64,000 nucleotides of DNA from Rusavskia elegans. Taxonomy: Eukaryota; Ascomycota; Lecanoromycetes; Teloschistales; Teloschistaceae. Made by a program: the position numbers and the translations under genes. The notes below the pieces were generated by a model. That model was not told the DNA's origin, searched no databases, and saw only the letters and a program-made list of their open reading frames with translations. Location of the stretch: positions 244,584 through 308,583 of the forward strand of contig SAUG01000062.1 in assembly GCA_011316305.1 (NCBI GenBank), written 5' to 3'. Shown one piece after another: positions 45,112-57,102 of the stretch (positions are counted from its first letter, which is position 1; each line of letters opens with the position of its first letter).

Positions 45112-48100
45112 ATGGCGCCCATGAGGAACGTGGTCTGGGCAGTCGCCCTGCCATGTATCTTCGTGGCTGTCGTGGGAGTCCTCCAGTATCAACCTTTCCA
45201 TCAGGGTGAGATAACGGCCAATCTCGTGCCACGAGACACCAATAACATTCCGATTCCGAATACTCCAATCACCCAGGACAATGGTCAGTCTAATCAAGCT
45301 TGGTGTTCTTCTCTCTCCTCTGACCTCACTCAAGTCCGTCAGCATTGGTCTCAACAGAATCTCGAGGACGCTCCAGCTCTCCCCATCATTGCCCTTTCTG
45401 AACTTTACATTCGGTCCATTGTCAATGGCACTTTCCCCGATTTCCCACCCTTGATCAATTTGAATACGACCTTCTCGTCCAACTCAACTCCACGGGTGCA
45501 GCCACGTTCAGGCGGCCACAGCCCAAAACACTCGCGCTTCCACGGCGACACATCCCCAGCTGTCTTCAATCCTCTTCTCAAGAGAGGAGAAGCTGAACCT
45601 TGTGATGTAGGATCGCCATGTGCCGATAAAGCGTAGGATTCACTCCCTCGAGAATGTCAAGTGAACTTACTGACCAGTGTATGAACAGCTGCTGCGGCGT
45701 CAATAAAAAGTGCGGCTTCGGGCCGGACTACTGTGGCCAGGGCAACTGCACCTCCAATTGCGATGCGACAGCCATGTGCGGCCGTTACAGTGAGGGTGGA
45801 AACATCAAATGTGGCATGAACCTCTGTTGCTCTTACTATGGATGGTGTGGGGTATGTACTTGGATGTTTCATTCCATGCGGATCGACTCGCTGATACAGT
45901 TCCTAGACAAGTGAAGTCCACTGTGGAAACCCCGACCCCAATGGATTGACACCATGTCAAGAAGGCATGGGAAAGTAAGGCAATTTTCGGAGCTGTCATT
46001 ACCCAATATATCCCAAGTCCCCATATGAGACATGACCCCAGGGCTCAAGCGTGGTTCCCGACCCGTTTAAGCTCCCGAGATATGTTCTCAAGAACATTAC
46101 GATACGTCCTGAAGCAGACTTGCTGACTCCGACATTAACTACAGTTGCCATATGGTTGCTCCTCCAACTTGTGGCGAAGGATCAGGGTCTGCCAACGTTC
46201 GCACAGTAGGCTACTATCAAGCTTCCAACACCCGTGACCGCCTTTGCAACCGGATCTCTCCAGCGAACATCGATGTAGAGGGCTTGACCCATATATACTT
46301 TGCCTTTGCGAAGATCAGTCCAACTACCTATAGCATTGTCCCGGACAACCCCGCTGACGTTGACCTCTATTCCCCTTTCACCGCACTCCGGTCTTCGGGT
46401 TTAGAGACCTGGATCGCTATCGGAGGCTTTGATTTCAGTGACCCAGGGCCTACTCGTTTCACCTGGTATATTAACCTTACCGCCAAGGTCAATCTTCGTA
46501 CTGATCAGGACTTATTTTAGGAGTGAGATAGCCGCAGATCCCGCCAAACGTGCTACGTTTATCAACTCATGCACAGAGTTCATGGCCAAGTATGGTTTTC
46601 AAGGTATTGATTTAGACTGGGAGTACCCTGGTTCGGCTGAACGAGGAGGGAGTCGAGCCGATATTGCAAACTTTGTCACGCTCGTCAAAGATATGCGGGC
46701 AGCATTTGGCCAAAAGTACGGTCTAAGTCTCACACTTGCTCCTGACTATTGGTACCTCCGATTCTTCGATGCAAAGGCTATGGAGCCTTACGTTGACATG
46801 TTCGGCTTCATGGCCTATGATCTCCATGGCTTCTGGGATGCTGATGTCAAGACTCTGGGATCGATTGTTCGTGCTCAGACGGACATTCGAGAGATTTACA
46901 ATGATACCCTTCCACTCTGGTTCGATGAATTGGATCCTAAGAAAATCAACATGGGCGTTGCGTACTACGGCAGAGGATACACGCTTTCTGACCCTGCATG
47001 CAACCAGCTGGAGTGCCCGTTCGCTGGTCCTAGTTCCCCCGGACCTTGTACTCGTTATAACGGAGTCTTGTCTTTGGCCGAGATCAAGCAGTTGATCCGC
47101 GAAAAGGGATTGAAACCACAACTAGTCGAAAAGTCAATGATCAAACAAATCACCTGGGACGACCAATGGATAGGCTATGATGACGAGGAAACCATTAAAA
47201 TGAAGACCAAGTGGGCCAGTGGCTACTGCTTTGGAGGCACCATGATCTGGAGTGTCGACTTCAAATCTGGGAATGGAATGTCAGTCCCATCTACCCACTA
47301 TCCATCACATATCGCTGACATTTTCTTCCCGCTAGCAACTCCGATGTCAATGGTGAGCTTGCATCTGTAAGCACAGACGGTAGATGTGGTAGGGATCATG
47401 GAAACACAAGATGCGGGGACCGGCCTGAAGGAGGAGTAGGTCCATTTATCCCCCTAAATTATTGATACTGGGTAGCTCTCAATCGCTAAACCACGACAGT
47501 GCTGCTCTTCCTCCGGCTACTGTGGCCGAGGACTCGGATACTGTGGCAACGGCTGCCAGTCAGGACCATGCCTGGAAGGATTCAGAACTTCTGACGGTAC
47601 CTGTGGTCCTCTGCATGGAGGTTCAGTGTGTGGCTCTTGGGCCAAAGGCTCTTGCTGCTCATCGGGTGGCTATTGTGGATCGACCGATGAATACTGCGGC
47701 AGAGGCTGCTTATCTGGCCCTTGCAACGACGCAACGAAGCAAGACGGTCATTCTGGCGATGTCTACATCGATCCTAGCATCTGGTCGAGCGATAATCCGA
47801 CCATCTCTTGCATCCCGCCCTGCGTCTACATTCTTCCTCCTCGGACATTACCTTCGATGACCACGATCAATTTCCCACCTTACAAGACTTCTCTCCAGGT
47901 TGCATGGAAAACAACGGCCCTCACGACTCTGCCAGGTGGCCAAGTCTCCACTGTCACCGGATTTGATCGAACCACAATGACAACAACTCTTACAATTCCA
48001 CCAGTGACAACCGACCAGATTGACTATTGGAATGTCATTGTTACGGCTGGGGTCAAGGAGTCCCTGATCACTCTGACGAAGAGCATCTCCGCACCGCCTT

Positions 48101-49661
48101 TCACCATTACGGACAATCCAAATCCTCGATCGCAACAAGGAGTGACTCATCCACCCGTTGTCCGGACCGTCACACCTCCGCCTTTTCCTTACTTCGTGCC
48201 CCCCAAACCAACTTCGACCACCGATGGTCCAACACCACCCAAACCGAGCGACATTGGCAACATTGTTAATATTCTGCCCATCTCGCACACTTCCAAGGCA
48301 CCTCCAGGGCCTACTTGCAGATCAGGCTGTGGATCCAAGTGCAAGTTTTTCTGTACCATACCTTGTCTACTCAATTGCCCTGATATTGTGGGAGGCTTTT
48401 GGAGCCCGATCGATCCGTCTCCTGGACCACTCCCGCCCATTGGTCCACCACCCGGGCCCGGAGACAATGATAATAGCGGAGGAGGAACGAAACCGCCCGA
48501 CGGCCCACCCCCCGGTCCAGGTAACTCCACTCATTCGTATAGAAACGCATGGCGTATACTAACTGTAATCAGGTGGGGGCGGCGGCGGCGGAGGAGGAGG
48601 AATTAACCCGCCCGATGGTCCACCCCCCGGTCCAGGTAACTCCTCTCATTCATAGAGAAAGGTCTGGCGTATCCTGACTGTGAATAGGTGGCGGCGGAAG
48701 CGGCGGGGGAGGAGGAAGCAACCCTGACGATCCCGATGATCCCGAATCATCATCTACCAGTTCCTGCACCAAATCGTCTGTCACCAACTATTATGTATCT
48801 TGTACTGGCTCCGCTTCAGCAGGCTGCACGACGACGAGCTCGAAGGTCGTTGCAGGTTGCGATGTCACAGCAATTGCCTCAACTACCAGAGATTCTTGCC
48901 CGTTGATTACTCTCGATCCGAACGAAGATCAGGGCGAAGACGGAGATGCTGCTGCTGAGCCTCCAGCACCGACGACGAGTGAATCGATCAGCCAACCGTC
49001 GGAGAGTCTCCCGGCTCCAAGTGAGACTCCGACCCCTATGCCCTGGTTCCTCTACAGCGGCTTCAAAGAATGGTGTGATCCGTGTGATGAATTGCTGGAG
49101 GGAGACTACCAACTCTGGACCGCATGGAAAATCTTCGCCGGTCGACAACCGGAGAACGGCGACAGAAAGAAGCTTCCACCTTACGATCCTTGGCACGATG
49201 GTGATATCGTCTACGGGGATGACATTGATTGGTCCGGCAGCCATTACCCAATCAAAGTCGGTCCCTTCAGAGTTGGTCAGGGCAAAGACGCAGGCGGATA
49301 CGATGATTGCTATTATTCACGCAAGGACGACGACGAACGAAAAGGCCAGCCAGACACGCCCGGAGAGATCGTTTGTGGTGGGACGGAAGGCCGCTGCGTC
49401 GACGATCTGAAGGGCAGATCCTTCGAGAGGGATGCGGACGGCAAGGAAATCGACGGCAGACATGCCTACACTTGGTCTCCGCAGGCGGTTTGCACCCTCG
49501 ACGGCGAGCTTCCAGCCCCGGGCGATCACGAGTTGGAAATCCATCCCGATCCGAATTGCTACCACAACCAGCCGTGTGACGGCAGTGTACCGGACGACGA
49601 CGATTTCCTTACGGACCCGAGCATCCCTCCTGGACGAAAGGGATCTCTATTCTCTACATAA
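45112..49661 (+). CDS. GH18 chitinase with CBM18 chitin-binding modules
   Basis: Nine exons (45112-45632, 45689-45851, 45907-45974, 46145-46465, 46521-47279, 47336-47435, 47500-48520, 48573-48635, 48688-49661) total 3990 nt and 1329 residues. The N-terminus has a hydrophobic signal/anchor (about 7-25). A CBM18 region (CCGVNKKCGFGPDYCG; CCSYYGWCG) precedes the GH18 barrel, whose catalytic motif is GIDLDWEYPG (the acid is the Glu). After the barrel come two more hevein-like modules (CCSSSGYCG; CCSSGGYCG), a Thr-rich stretch, Pro/Gly repeats and a Cys-containing tail of unknown fold. This architecture matches the large subgroup C (killer-toxin-alpha-like) chitinases of filamentous fungi; no LysM was seen. 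The enzyme hydrolyses chitin, either in the own wall or in competing fungi. Exon 8 with its intron is a duplicate unit (see findings). Confidence 0.9.
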
Positions 49662-49664
49662 TAC

Positions 49665-49783
49665 GGCAGCAAGATGTGCCCCTTTGGGACTGTGAGACGC
49701 AGTGGATTTATTTATGTATTCACTTTACAAAACGGGGCGGCAGGATGTGTCCCTTGGCGGATAGTGAGATGTGGTGGATTATT
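49665..49783. repeat. Imperfect tandem repeat in chitinase 3' flank
   Basis: Units at about 49665-49710 and 49736-49783 share GGCRGCARGATGTG and GTGAGAYG-RTGGATT, roughly three quarters identical. They lie immediately after the stop codon. Confidence 0.65.
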
Positions 49784-50506
49784 ATTATTGGAAGAGAATG
49801 AATGTCGAGAGATCCGATAATAGATGATTGAGGAGAGCCTTTTAGAGGCTCACTGTGCAAATAGAATTTGCCTTCTTTTGCTATTGATGGTTCCCTCCCG
49901 GTTCGCATGGCTACTTTACTGGTGATGTTTGCTGTCGTCTATCTCGCTGCTTGAAACTCCACGCCAATGGGACTAGTTGAGGTCGAGAGAGGTCAGAGCC
50001 ATGGGAATCTGCAATGTAGCGCTTCATTCGGAACTGATCAGGGCATTGTTGGAGGGATCTGGCGGAATGATCGTGAGTTTTGTGAGCTGCTCTTCAGACT
50101 TCTCGGTGTGTTTCTTCTCTGCAAGAGTCGTATTACCCAGATACGATCTTGAGGAACGGTAGAGATGCAAGTTGCCAGTGAGCAGAAAGCAGAAAGTATT
50201 AATCTCGAATTAATATGGATGGTCTCAATTATGCTCCTAAGAGCAAGTCAAAAGCCCCATGCGACGTCGTCTATTGGGGGTATCAAAATGCCGCATTAAG
50301 GATGCAAGCCGCTTTTCATAATCTTCCCCTTGATAAATCACTCGCGCCCACTCCATCCATGGAGGGACTCAAATTCTCCAACCAAGTATAGCACCTCCCA
50401 GAACAACCTCCCCATCCCCTTTTCACTCTCCCAACCCATCATAAACGCGCTCGCCCCTTTCCTCTCATGGTTCCACCCTATTCAAGTGCTCGCCCGACCG
50501 CTTTCT
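49784..50506. other. Intergenic, nothing recognised
   Basis: 3' flanks of chitinase (plus) and the OGFr-domain gene (minus), which converge here. Confidence 0.5.
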
Positions 50507-51160
50507 TCACTCCTCAACTTCATCTCCGTCTTGGTAAATATTCACCAACCAGTCCAACCCTCTCACCCCATTCTCATCCTCGGGCGCCAAATGCAGCGGC
50601 CGCTCCGCCGCCCTCCGCCAAAACATCAACGTCTTCCGACTAAAGACACCCCTCCTCTCCCCAGCGATATCCGTCAAAGCTTCATAGAACGCCTCCGCTT
50701 CGGCCTCGAGACCAAGCACGCGACAGCTGCGTATGATACGCGTGATACGGAGATGGTTGTGGTCGAACCGGGTAATCCAATTCCGGGATACGGCAGTGAA
50801 ATTGTCGGCCGTGATGACTTGGCAAGTTGGTTCGTGCTCGCTGTTGTCGATGAGGAGTAGGAAGCCGTAGAATTTTAGCATCCGTTTGAGAGAGCGTCGC
50901 AGTTGGTTTTGGAGTTGGGGGGATGAACGGAAGGTTTTGAATGTTTGCTCGTCGATGATGGGGGCGGAGGGGTTGATGGGGGAGCGTTCGGGGAGCGGGA
51001 AGAGATTTTGGATGTAGTCGTGGGAGTATTCGAGGGCGGAGTCGGGCCAGGAGAGGATGGATGTGAGGGTGCGGCCGCTGGAGTCGGGGACGGGGGATGT
51101 GGGGGAGTAGAAGCGGACGGGGAAGGGGAGGGTGGTGTTTGTATTTGTTATTGTTGTCAT
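50507..51160 (-). CDS. OGFr (opioid growth factor receptor) conserved-domain protein
   Basis: Uninterrupted 217-residue frame. The segment LSWPDSALEYSHDYIQNLFPLPERSPINPSAP is the diagnostic start of the OGFr N-terminal domain, followed by the helical block RRSLKRMLKFYGFLLL and a second region WITRFDHNHLRITRIIRSCRVLGLEAEAEAFYEAL. Fungal members are cytosolic or nuclear proteins of unknown role; despite the name no opioid signalling is implied. The frame ends LVNIYQDGDEVEE. The plus-strand frame over the same bases is a shadow. Confidence 0.88.
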   Translation of the reverse strand: MTTITNTNTTLPFPVRFYSPTSPVPDSSGRTLTSILSWPDSALEYSHDYIQNLFPLPERSPINPSAPIIDEQTFKTFRSSPQLQNQLRRSLKRMLKFYGFLLLIDNSEHEPTCQVITADNFTAVSRNWITRFDHNHLRITRIIRSCRVLGLEAEAEAFYEALTDIAGERRGVFSRKTLMFWRRAAERPLHLAPEDENGVRGLDWLVNIYQDGDEVEE

Positions 51161-51668
51161 GTTGGCGGTGGGGTGGTGGTGTGGAGATGGTATGAGCCTG
51201 TGATGTGGTGTTTTGAGGCGAAAGTGACGATGGAGAGGGTAGAAAGAGCGGATGATGTCAAATTGGAAAGTGACGAGCTATTCATAAGTCGGGCCTTGAT
51301 CGTGATGTGGCTGTTTATTTCCCATTCTTTGCTTCTCGGTTGGTAAACGACTGGATGTCGAAGCGGTTACAATCTTGAAGAGGCTTCTCCAGTTAGTGAC
51401 GGTCTTGCTAGTCCTAGTGCGTTCTGGTTGAGATCATTCTTGATTCGAGTGTCATAAGATCGTCTTATCTTATAGACAGGGCGAAAAGAAGTAATTATTG
51501 TGGAGGAGCCCCCCGCCCCCCCCTCTTTTTTTTTCCTTTGCCCGCACACCGCCCGGCCTGAAACCTTAATCGCACGTCCCCTGATGTCTATGTGAGACGG
51601 TTCCGGCGTTGCTCGTGTATATACCTCTTCACTGTATATTATAGCCCCTTCTTTTTTGTACATCGGTC
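51161..51668. other. Divergent promoter, OGFr protein / SDR
   Basis: Contains a C-run followed by a T-run (about 51508-51536) and a TATA-like TGTATATACC at 51617-51626, about 45 bases before the SDR start. Confidence 0.45.
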
Positions 51669-52772
51669 ATGTCATCTTTAAATTACGGTTCTCCGCCGGC
51701 CTGGTACACACACCTTACCCTCGATCTACTCCTTCACGTCGGCTCCTACACTCTCTTCCATCCGTTCGTCGCTTCCCTGATTCCGCTCTGTCTCCGCGCT
51801 CTGGCCGCCGAGTACAGCTCCACATCTTTCATCATCACTTCTGCCTATGCCGCCTTCGTCATCTCATGCCACATCCTCTCCGCTGTGAATCAACGCTGGG
51901 CGTACGGACCACCGCGGAAGGTTAAATCGCTGGATGAGGTGGTCGTGGTCACAGGAGGTGCGAGTGGCCTTGGGCGGTGCATTGCAGAGATTTATGCGAT
52001 GAAGGGGACAAGTGTCGCCGTGGTGGATGTGGGGCTAAAACAGAGCGAGGAAGGGGAACGAGAAGGCATAAGGTGGTATCAGGGGGATGTCGGAAACAGA
52101 AGGATGATGGATCAGATATGGGAGAGAATATCTCAAGATCTTGGGACTCCAACCGTCTTGATAAACAATGCTGCGGTCGTGAACGGGAAGCTCTTTCTGT
52201 CCTTGACAGCAGAGGAAGTAGAAGAAACCTTTCGCGTCAACACCATCTCCCATTTCTACCTGACCTCACTCTTCCTTCGCCCGCTCCTCGCCACGAATAC
52301 GCCTGGAACGCTTGTCACTGTCTCCTCCATACTTGGTCGCCTCGGTGCCTCCAATCTCTCCGCCTACACCGCCTCCAAATCCGCCGCGATCGCCTTCCAC
52401 ACCTCTCTAGCCGCCGAATTGCGTCCCTCCTCTCCGCAAATCAAAACAATCCTAGTGACACCAGGACAACTCGACACCGCAATGTTTTCTCACATCAAGC
52501 TCGACTGGTTCCGGAACTTCTTCGGCCCTGTCGTTGAGGTTAGAGAATTGGCGATGAAGATCGTCAAGACAGTGGAAGCGGGGGAGGGAGGAACCATTGC
52601 GGTGCCGTTCTTTGCGAGTGCGCTTGCATGGCAGCAGGTTCTGCCTAAGGCGCTGCAAAATTGGCTGAAGCAGTGGAGTGGTGTTGATACTGCTATGATG
52701 GCACCGCAGGAAAAGATTGTCAGTGAGGTGATCAGAGATTCAGAGGGCGAGAGTGAGAGTGAGAATGAGTGA
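51669..52772 (+). CDS. Membrane-anchored short-chain dehydrogenase/reductase
   Basis: Single-exon frame, 367 residues. Residues 8-70 contain two hydrophobic stretches likely to anchor the protein in the ER or lipid-droplet membrane. The Rossmann cofactor motif TGGASGLG lies at about 94-101, the structural NNAA at about 166-169, and the catalytic YTASK at 232-236, with the preceding Ser in VSSILG. The order and spacing match classical SDRs of the retinol-dehydrogenase-10/DHRS family, which act on lipid or retinoid-like alcohols using NAD(P). The C-terminus is acidic (EGESESENE). The substrate is not predictable. Confidence 0.92.
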   Translation: MSSLNYGSPPAWYTHLTLDLLLHVGSYTLFHPFVASLIPLCLRALAAEYSSTSFIITSAYAAFVISCHILSAVNQRWAYGPPRKVKSLDEVVVVTGGASGLGRCIAEIYAMKGTSVAVVDVGLKQSEEGEREGIRWYQGDVGNRRMMDQIWERISQDLGTPTVLINNAAVVNGKLFLSLTAEEVEETFRVNTISHFYLTSLFLRPLLATNTPGTLVTVSSILGRLGASNLSAYTASKSAAIAFHTSLAAELRPSSPQIKTILVTPGQLDTAMFSHIKLDWFRNFFGPVVEVRELAMKIVKTVEAGEGGTIAVPFFASALAWQQVLPKALQNWLKQWSGVDTAMMAPQEKIVSEVIRDSEGESESENE

Positions 52773-53404
52773 GCTTGGAAAAGTCGGAAAAGACGATCAA
52801 CTTATTTGAACATCCGCTGGACGGACCACATCACATCCATCAAGAGCAGAACTTTACGATATTGGCTATGTAATGGGAGATAATTGAGAAAATCGCAAGC
52901 TAAGACTCGGATACCACATAAAGGTACTCGATGGCTATCTGGTCAACGTTGAGAACGGCAACAGCACTCTTATGCCATACTCAACACCTCCGCCGGCTTC
53001 GGAATTCCACCACATTTCTATATGAGCGACACCCCACGGTCCACAGCAAGTCAAGCGCGAAAGATTTCCTTAGACTTCTTCTGTTCCAATCTTTCTCAAT
53101 TCAGTGTCGATCTCTCGTTGATGACGTCCCCACACACTTCAATATCCGCTTCCGATGTATCCCAAAAGTCGCCTCATTATCCAGAGAACACATAGAAGCC
53201 CTGGCTCTTTTCTCTTCCAAGTACTTCGCAAGTTGCTCTGGCGCCCACGCTGCTACTCGTTTCAAATTCTTGCCACCAGCATTCCGGGTCCAGCCCGGTA
53301 TGAGTAGGCTTACAGACGTATTGGAGTTGCGGAGCTCGTAACCTAAACTTTTAGCCAGATCTGATCGCGATTATGGGGACGTTGTAGGCCCGGTTGTCGG
53401 GTAT

Positions 53405-53545
53405 CAGTTCCCTCCCTATACGACATGTCATTCATCTTAAGCATTCTGGCCAGCTGTTCTCTTCGGCTGCGTAGTCGGGCCGGTAGGTATCCATATCCTC
53501 TCTACGACGTGTTTCTTTTCTCAGACATTCTGGCCATTCTATATG
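53405..53545 (-). pseudogene. Fragment of RBR-gene C-terminal repeats
   Basis: Read on the minus strand, this stretch gives EWPECLRKETRREDMDTYRP and then NSWPECLR before a stop. This resembles the WPEYPRG-x-FREET-x-DTD repeats encoded by the RBR-type gene tail 3 kb away (56560-56950). Both copies also share TATTCTGGCCA-type words at the DNA level. Most likely a decayed duplicate of that tail; the extent is uncertain. Confidence 0.45.
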
Positions 53546-53760
53546 GGTCATCGAAAAGTCATGATTTGACCCCCTTGGAGCGGTCTTACGGTACCAAATC
53601 CAATCGATACCTTCCTCAAAGCGGTCTCACCTTCTCTTCTTACGCTTCTCCCACTACTTCTCCCATTCACGATATACCCCACTGTTTCTACAGCCTTTTT
53701 CATACTCGTGTCAGACTTCCTGTATAGTTTGCTCCGAGGAAAGCACTATGACATATAAAA

Positions 53761-53780
53761 ATATATATATATATATATAT
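53761..53780. repeat. (AT)10 microsatellite
   Basis: Twenty bases of perfect AT dinucleotide. Confidence 0.95.
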
Positions 53781-53990
53781 TTGATTCATTGTTGGTTTCA
53801 GTTTTGGTGCCCAGTGAACCAGTGGTTCGGTAAGCAAATTAAGCGTTGGTACACTAGTATCGAATACACGGTAGCAGAACTGGTACCCTAGTTCAATTAA
53901 CGTAAATAACGGTTCCTTGGAATTTCAATTTAAATCCGCTCAGCAAATTAACGAAGAAATCTATATAGATAAGTATACCTCGCAATTATC

Positions 53991-54045
53991 GCTTCTTTTT
54001 CTTTTTTTTCTTCTTTTTCTTCTTCTTTTTCTTCTTCTTCTTTTA
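53991..54045. repeat. TTC-rich polypyrimidine tract
   Basis: Imperfect TTC/TTTTTC units over about 55 bases. Confidence 0.85.
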
Positions 54046-54892
54046 CTAGTAATATAAGCCTAAAACCCCTTGCGTACGTATATCCTCCCGCAACAGCCAC
54101 AGTTGCAAGCTAAACCAGACGGTAGCACCTCCATCCGCAACAACCATGCCTACCTTCAAGGACGTCGACCACCTCGATGCAGGAAAAATCAATATATATA
54201 TATCTTCGACTTTCCTTTACTATATTGTTCAGGCGGTCCCGCTCTTCCTCTGTCTCCTCTAAGAAACATGGTTAGGTCCCTTTTGGTTATACATAATCCT
54301 CTTAATTATTAGAAGATGTCACCCTCCAAACTTTACCGTTTGAAATCCTTGTCAAAAGTCTCCTTTTTCCTCTGCACAAACTCGTCCAGCTCCAAGTCAT
54401 CTCTCCGATCCATCATCCTCACTTCTTGTTCATTCTTCTCAATTATTAGTCTTTTTAGTTATTATTCGGGAAGTCACGTTAAGTGATGGAGCGTTTACAA
54501 GTCCCCCTAGTAGTAGTTCACCCAAGGATGTACTCGCTAGCTACGCCAGATAATCCGATCAGAACAGATCCGGGGATATATCTTGAGGCCAACATATACC
54601 GCCAAGATCTTCATGAGCTTCGCACGCTCTTATAGCAGGCGGATATTGTAGGTGAAGGACGCCTACCTCATTCACCAAGGGTAGCAAATCCTGCTGGATC
54701 TGAAGTAGTACAATTACCGCTGAATGCCAGTCACTCACAATCAGAATACTCACGCCAAACATTATTTGGCCAAATCAATCGTCGAGCCAATCCACCCAGC
54801 GAAGAGGAGCCAGTATATCGTATTCGGCTCCGAGCTGCCCTCCTAATAAGGGCGTCAACCGGTATAAGCCAGAGCTCACCAGCAGCAAGGAC

Positions 54893-55080
54893 AAGACTCC
54901 GGACCTCACCCGTTAGATCTTTGCGCCCTCGTCTGGTGAAAGTTCGGGTACCAATCGCGGGCCCTAGTATCTTGATCGCCTTATGAAATATTAGGGAACT
55001 CCGGATCTCTCACCAGTCAGATTTTTGCGGTCTCATCTCATAAAAGCACGGGTGACAATCTCAAGCTTCAGCATCTCAAT
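54893..55080. repeat. Degenerate direct repeat, two ~86-bp units
   Basis: Units starting at about 54895 and 54990 share CTCCGGA, CACC, AGAT-TTTGCG, CTC-TCT, AAAG and CGGGT-CAATC in the same order, roughly 70 percent identical. Part of the decayed region. Confidence 0.55.
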
Positions 55081-56218
55081 CAGTGTGAGGGAAAACAGGG
55101 ATCGCAAGGCCGTACGGATCGTAAGGGCTTGTCTCATATGGGTAGAGTTTCCGCCACACCTGAACCTTTCAACACGTCCACATGACCCAAATCTCCAGGC
55201 GCAGAAAAGACAGCGAACAAGGCTAGGCTGGTCGGTAATTACACCGGCATAGCCTACGTGAGAGAGCGTCTAGACGCCTTGATGAATATTCTCGATAATA
55301 GCATCTATAATTGCATCCATGCTATACATCTCTGCGGACCCTCAGCCAATGCACTAGCGAATCAAGCAAGACTCAGCGATAGTTTATCAGGATTTAGGAT
55401 GGCTTTACCCCAGAGAAATTCCAACGTTTTCTGGACTTGTACGACAACATAAAGGCCGCTCAAGACAAGGTCTCTTGATCTACACAACAAATTGATGGAG
55501 AAGATGAACAGGCGCGAGGCAAATTATTTTTACCCACGAAGCGGCCCCAACTTACCAGAGTGGCAAAGCGATTCATGATTTCATTCACCGGGTCCAGGAG
55601 CTTCAGGGCGACGGAGCACAGATCAACTTAGGGGGGTGTTTAGGGAGGATCCAAAAAAAAAAGAAGAAAAAGAAGGAGAACTCGCGGTTCAGGTCAGTCC
55701 TTTCCCTCCCACCAAGAAGCGCCAGATGATGAGGTATCGGCAGAAATTTCTTACGCGAGGAAATATCGAGCTGTGCACTCTACCTAATTGCCGGACTACT
55801 CAGCTGTTCTCGCACACTATCCTAGCGACTGGTCCTATGGGCGCAGTCCAGCCAGAACCTTCCATCGTCTTGGATGTGTTTTTCTGATGGGATTGAGCTA
55901 GGGTATTTCGCTGATGTGAACGTTGATGTGTTGGAACGCATCAAAGGAGTTCATTGGGAAGGATAGTCATAAGTAATGAAGACCATCGGCTTGAGGGTTA
56001 TGGAATTGAAGATTCAACTGGGGTAGTAAAAGTAATTACACCGGAACAAAAAGTTCGAGCGAGACGACTGGAGTGAATATGCAATTTTTGAGAGGATCTT
56101 ACATTACTATTGTCCGTATATTCAGCCGAACCCTGCGTTTATTGCACATTTCCGGTGATTACCCTACCCCTAAATCCCGAAAAAGATTGCTCATGAACAT
56201 AAAATTGTGAAAAGTCGA

Positions 56219-57097
56219 TCAAATTCCAAGACCACAACGCGCACTATGCTCCATCCTGCATCGTGAACATTCGCGCCGGCCGCAGCCCGAGCACAGCCAG
56301 ATAAAGTTCGGTAACCACTGCTCGCAGAAATCGCAAGACAGGGGACCCCGATCGACTCTACGCGATCCTTCCGAACAATCCGGCCAATGTGGATGGCCAG
56401 GCATTGGGTCGGTGGGAATCCCAGGACGAGGTATACAGTCATACGTGGAAGGGCGTGTTGCCCGAGGCTCAGGCCGCGGCTCTGCGTCGTGAAGGTGGGC
56501 AGGATCGCTGCGGACGGGCAGCGGTGGGTGTCGCGGAGGCCCAAAGCGTCCTTCGGCGTCAAAGCGTGATCGAAGAATTGGGGATAGCATCTCGACTTCC
56601 CTCCCAATTTGGGCGATCCGGTCGCGTCGGTAGGCTTCCGTTTGTTCTCTGGGGGTGGTTGTGTCTCTTGAATATTCTGGCCAGTGATACTGTTGGTAGG
56701 CATCTATCTCGACCTCCCTGCTTGTTTGGACTTCGTGGTCGTGTCCGTCGGTATCCGTTTCCTCTTCGGGGAGTGTTTCTTCTCTGAACCGTGAGATCCC
56801 TCTTGGATATTCTGGCCAACGATTCTGTTGATAGGCATCGATATCGACTTCCCTCTCAATTTGGGCTGCTTGGTCGCGTCGATTGAAATCCATTTCCTCT
56901 CTAAGAAGCTCTCTCTGACGCCTTGCTTCTCTTAAGTACTGTGGCCGATACTGTTCGTAGACATCTGTTTCGTCTCCACGGGTAAGTCCTTCGGTGTCTC
57001 TAGGTTGATGATCATGTCGGTACTCATCCGTTCCGGTCCCGGGACGAATGGCTCGACTCTCATCTTCAGGGGAGTGATCTCTTCCACTCCGGTACAC
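56219..57097 (-). pseudogene. Out-of-frame C-terminal tail of the RBR-type gene
   Basis: A 292-codon open frame that follows directly on the RBR gene but in another phase. It contains repeats of about 45 residues (REVDIDAYQQNRWPEYPRG; REVEIDAYQQYHWPEYSRD; then a third partial unit) and ends with a Cys-rich block, CDFCEQWLPNFIWLCSGCG followed by CSRCRMEHSARCG, as found at the end of longer fungal IBR/RBR proteins. A single missing base in the upstream duplicated segment separates it from the RBR frame. Whether an intron rescues it could not be shown. Confidence 0.6.
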
Positions 57098-57102
57098 CGT
57101 AG

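Larger units (their letters stand above)
52773..56218. other. 3.4 kb gene-poor, decayed region
   Basis: No intact gene is supported. It contains a 136-codon plus frame (52931-53341) of doubtful reality, fragments related to the RBR gene tail (53405-53545), an (AT)10 tract, a TTC-rich tract, and two degenerate direct repeats at about 54895-55080. Stop-rich, AT-leaning sequence suggests an old transposon or duplication relic. Confidence 0.55.

Noticed and set aside
50330..50860. Plus frame of 176 codons
   Set aside because: Antisense shadow of the OGFr-domain gene.
52931..53341. Plus frame of 136 codons
   Set aside because: Looks somewhat protein-like but no family, no splice partner, and sits in the decayed region; kept out for lack of support.
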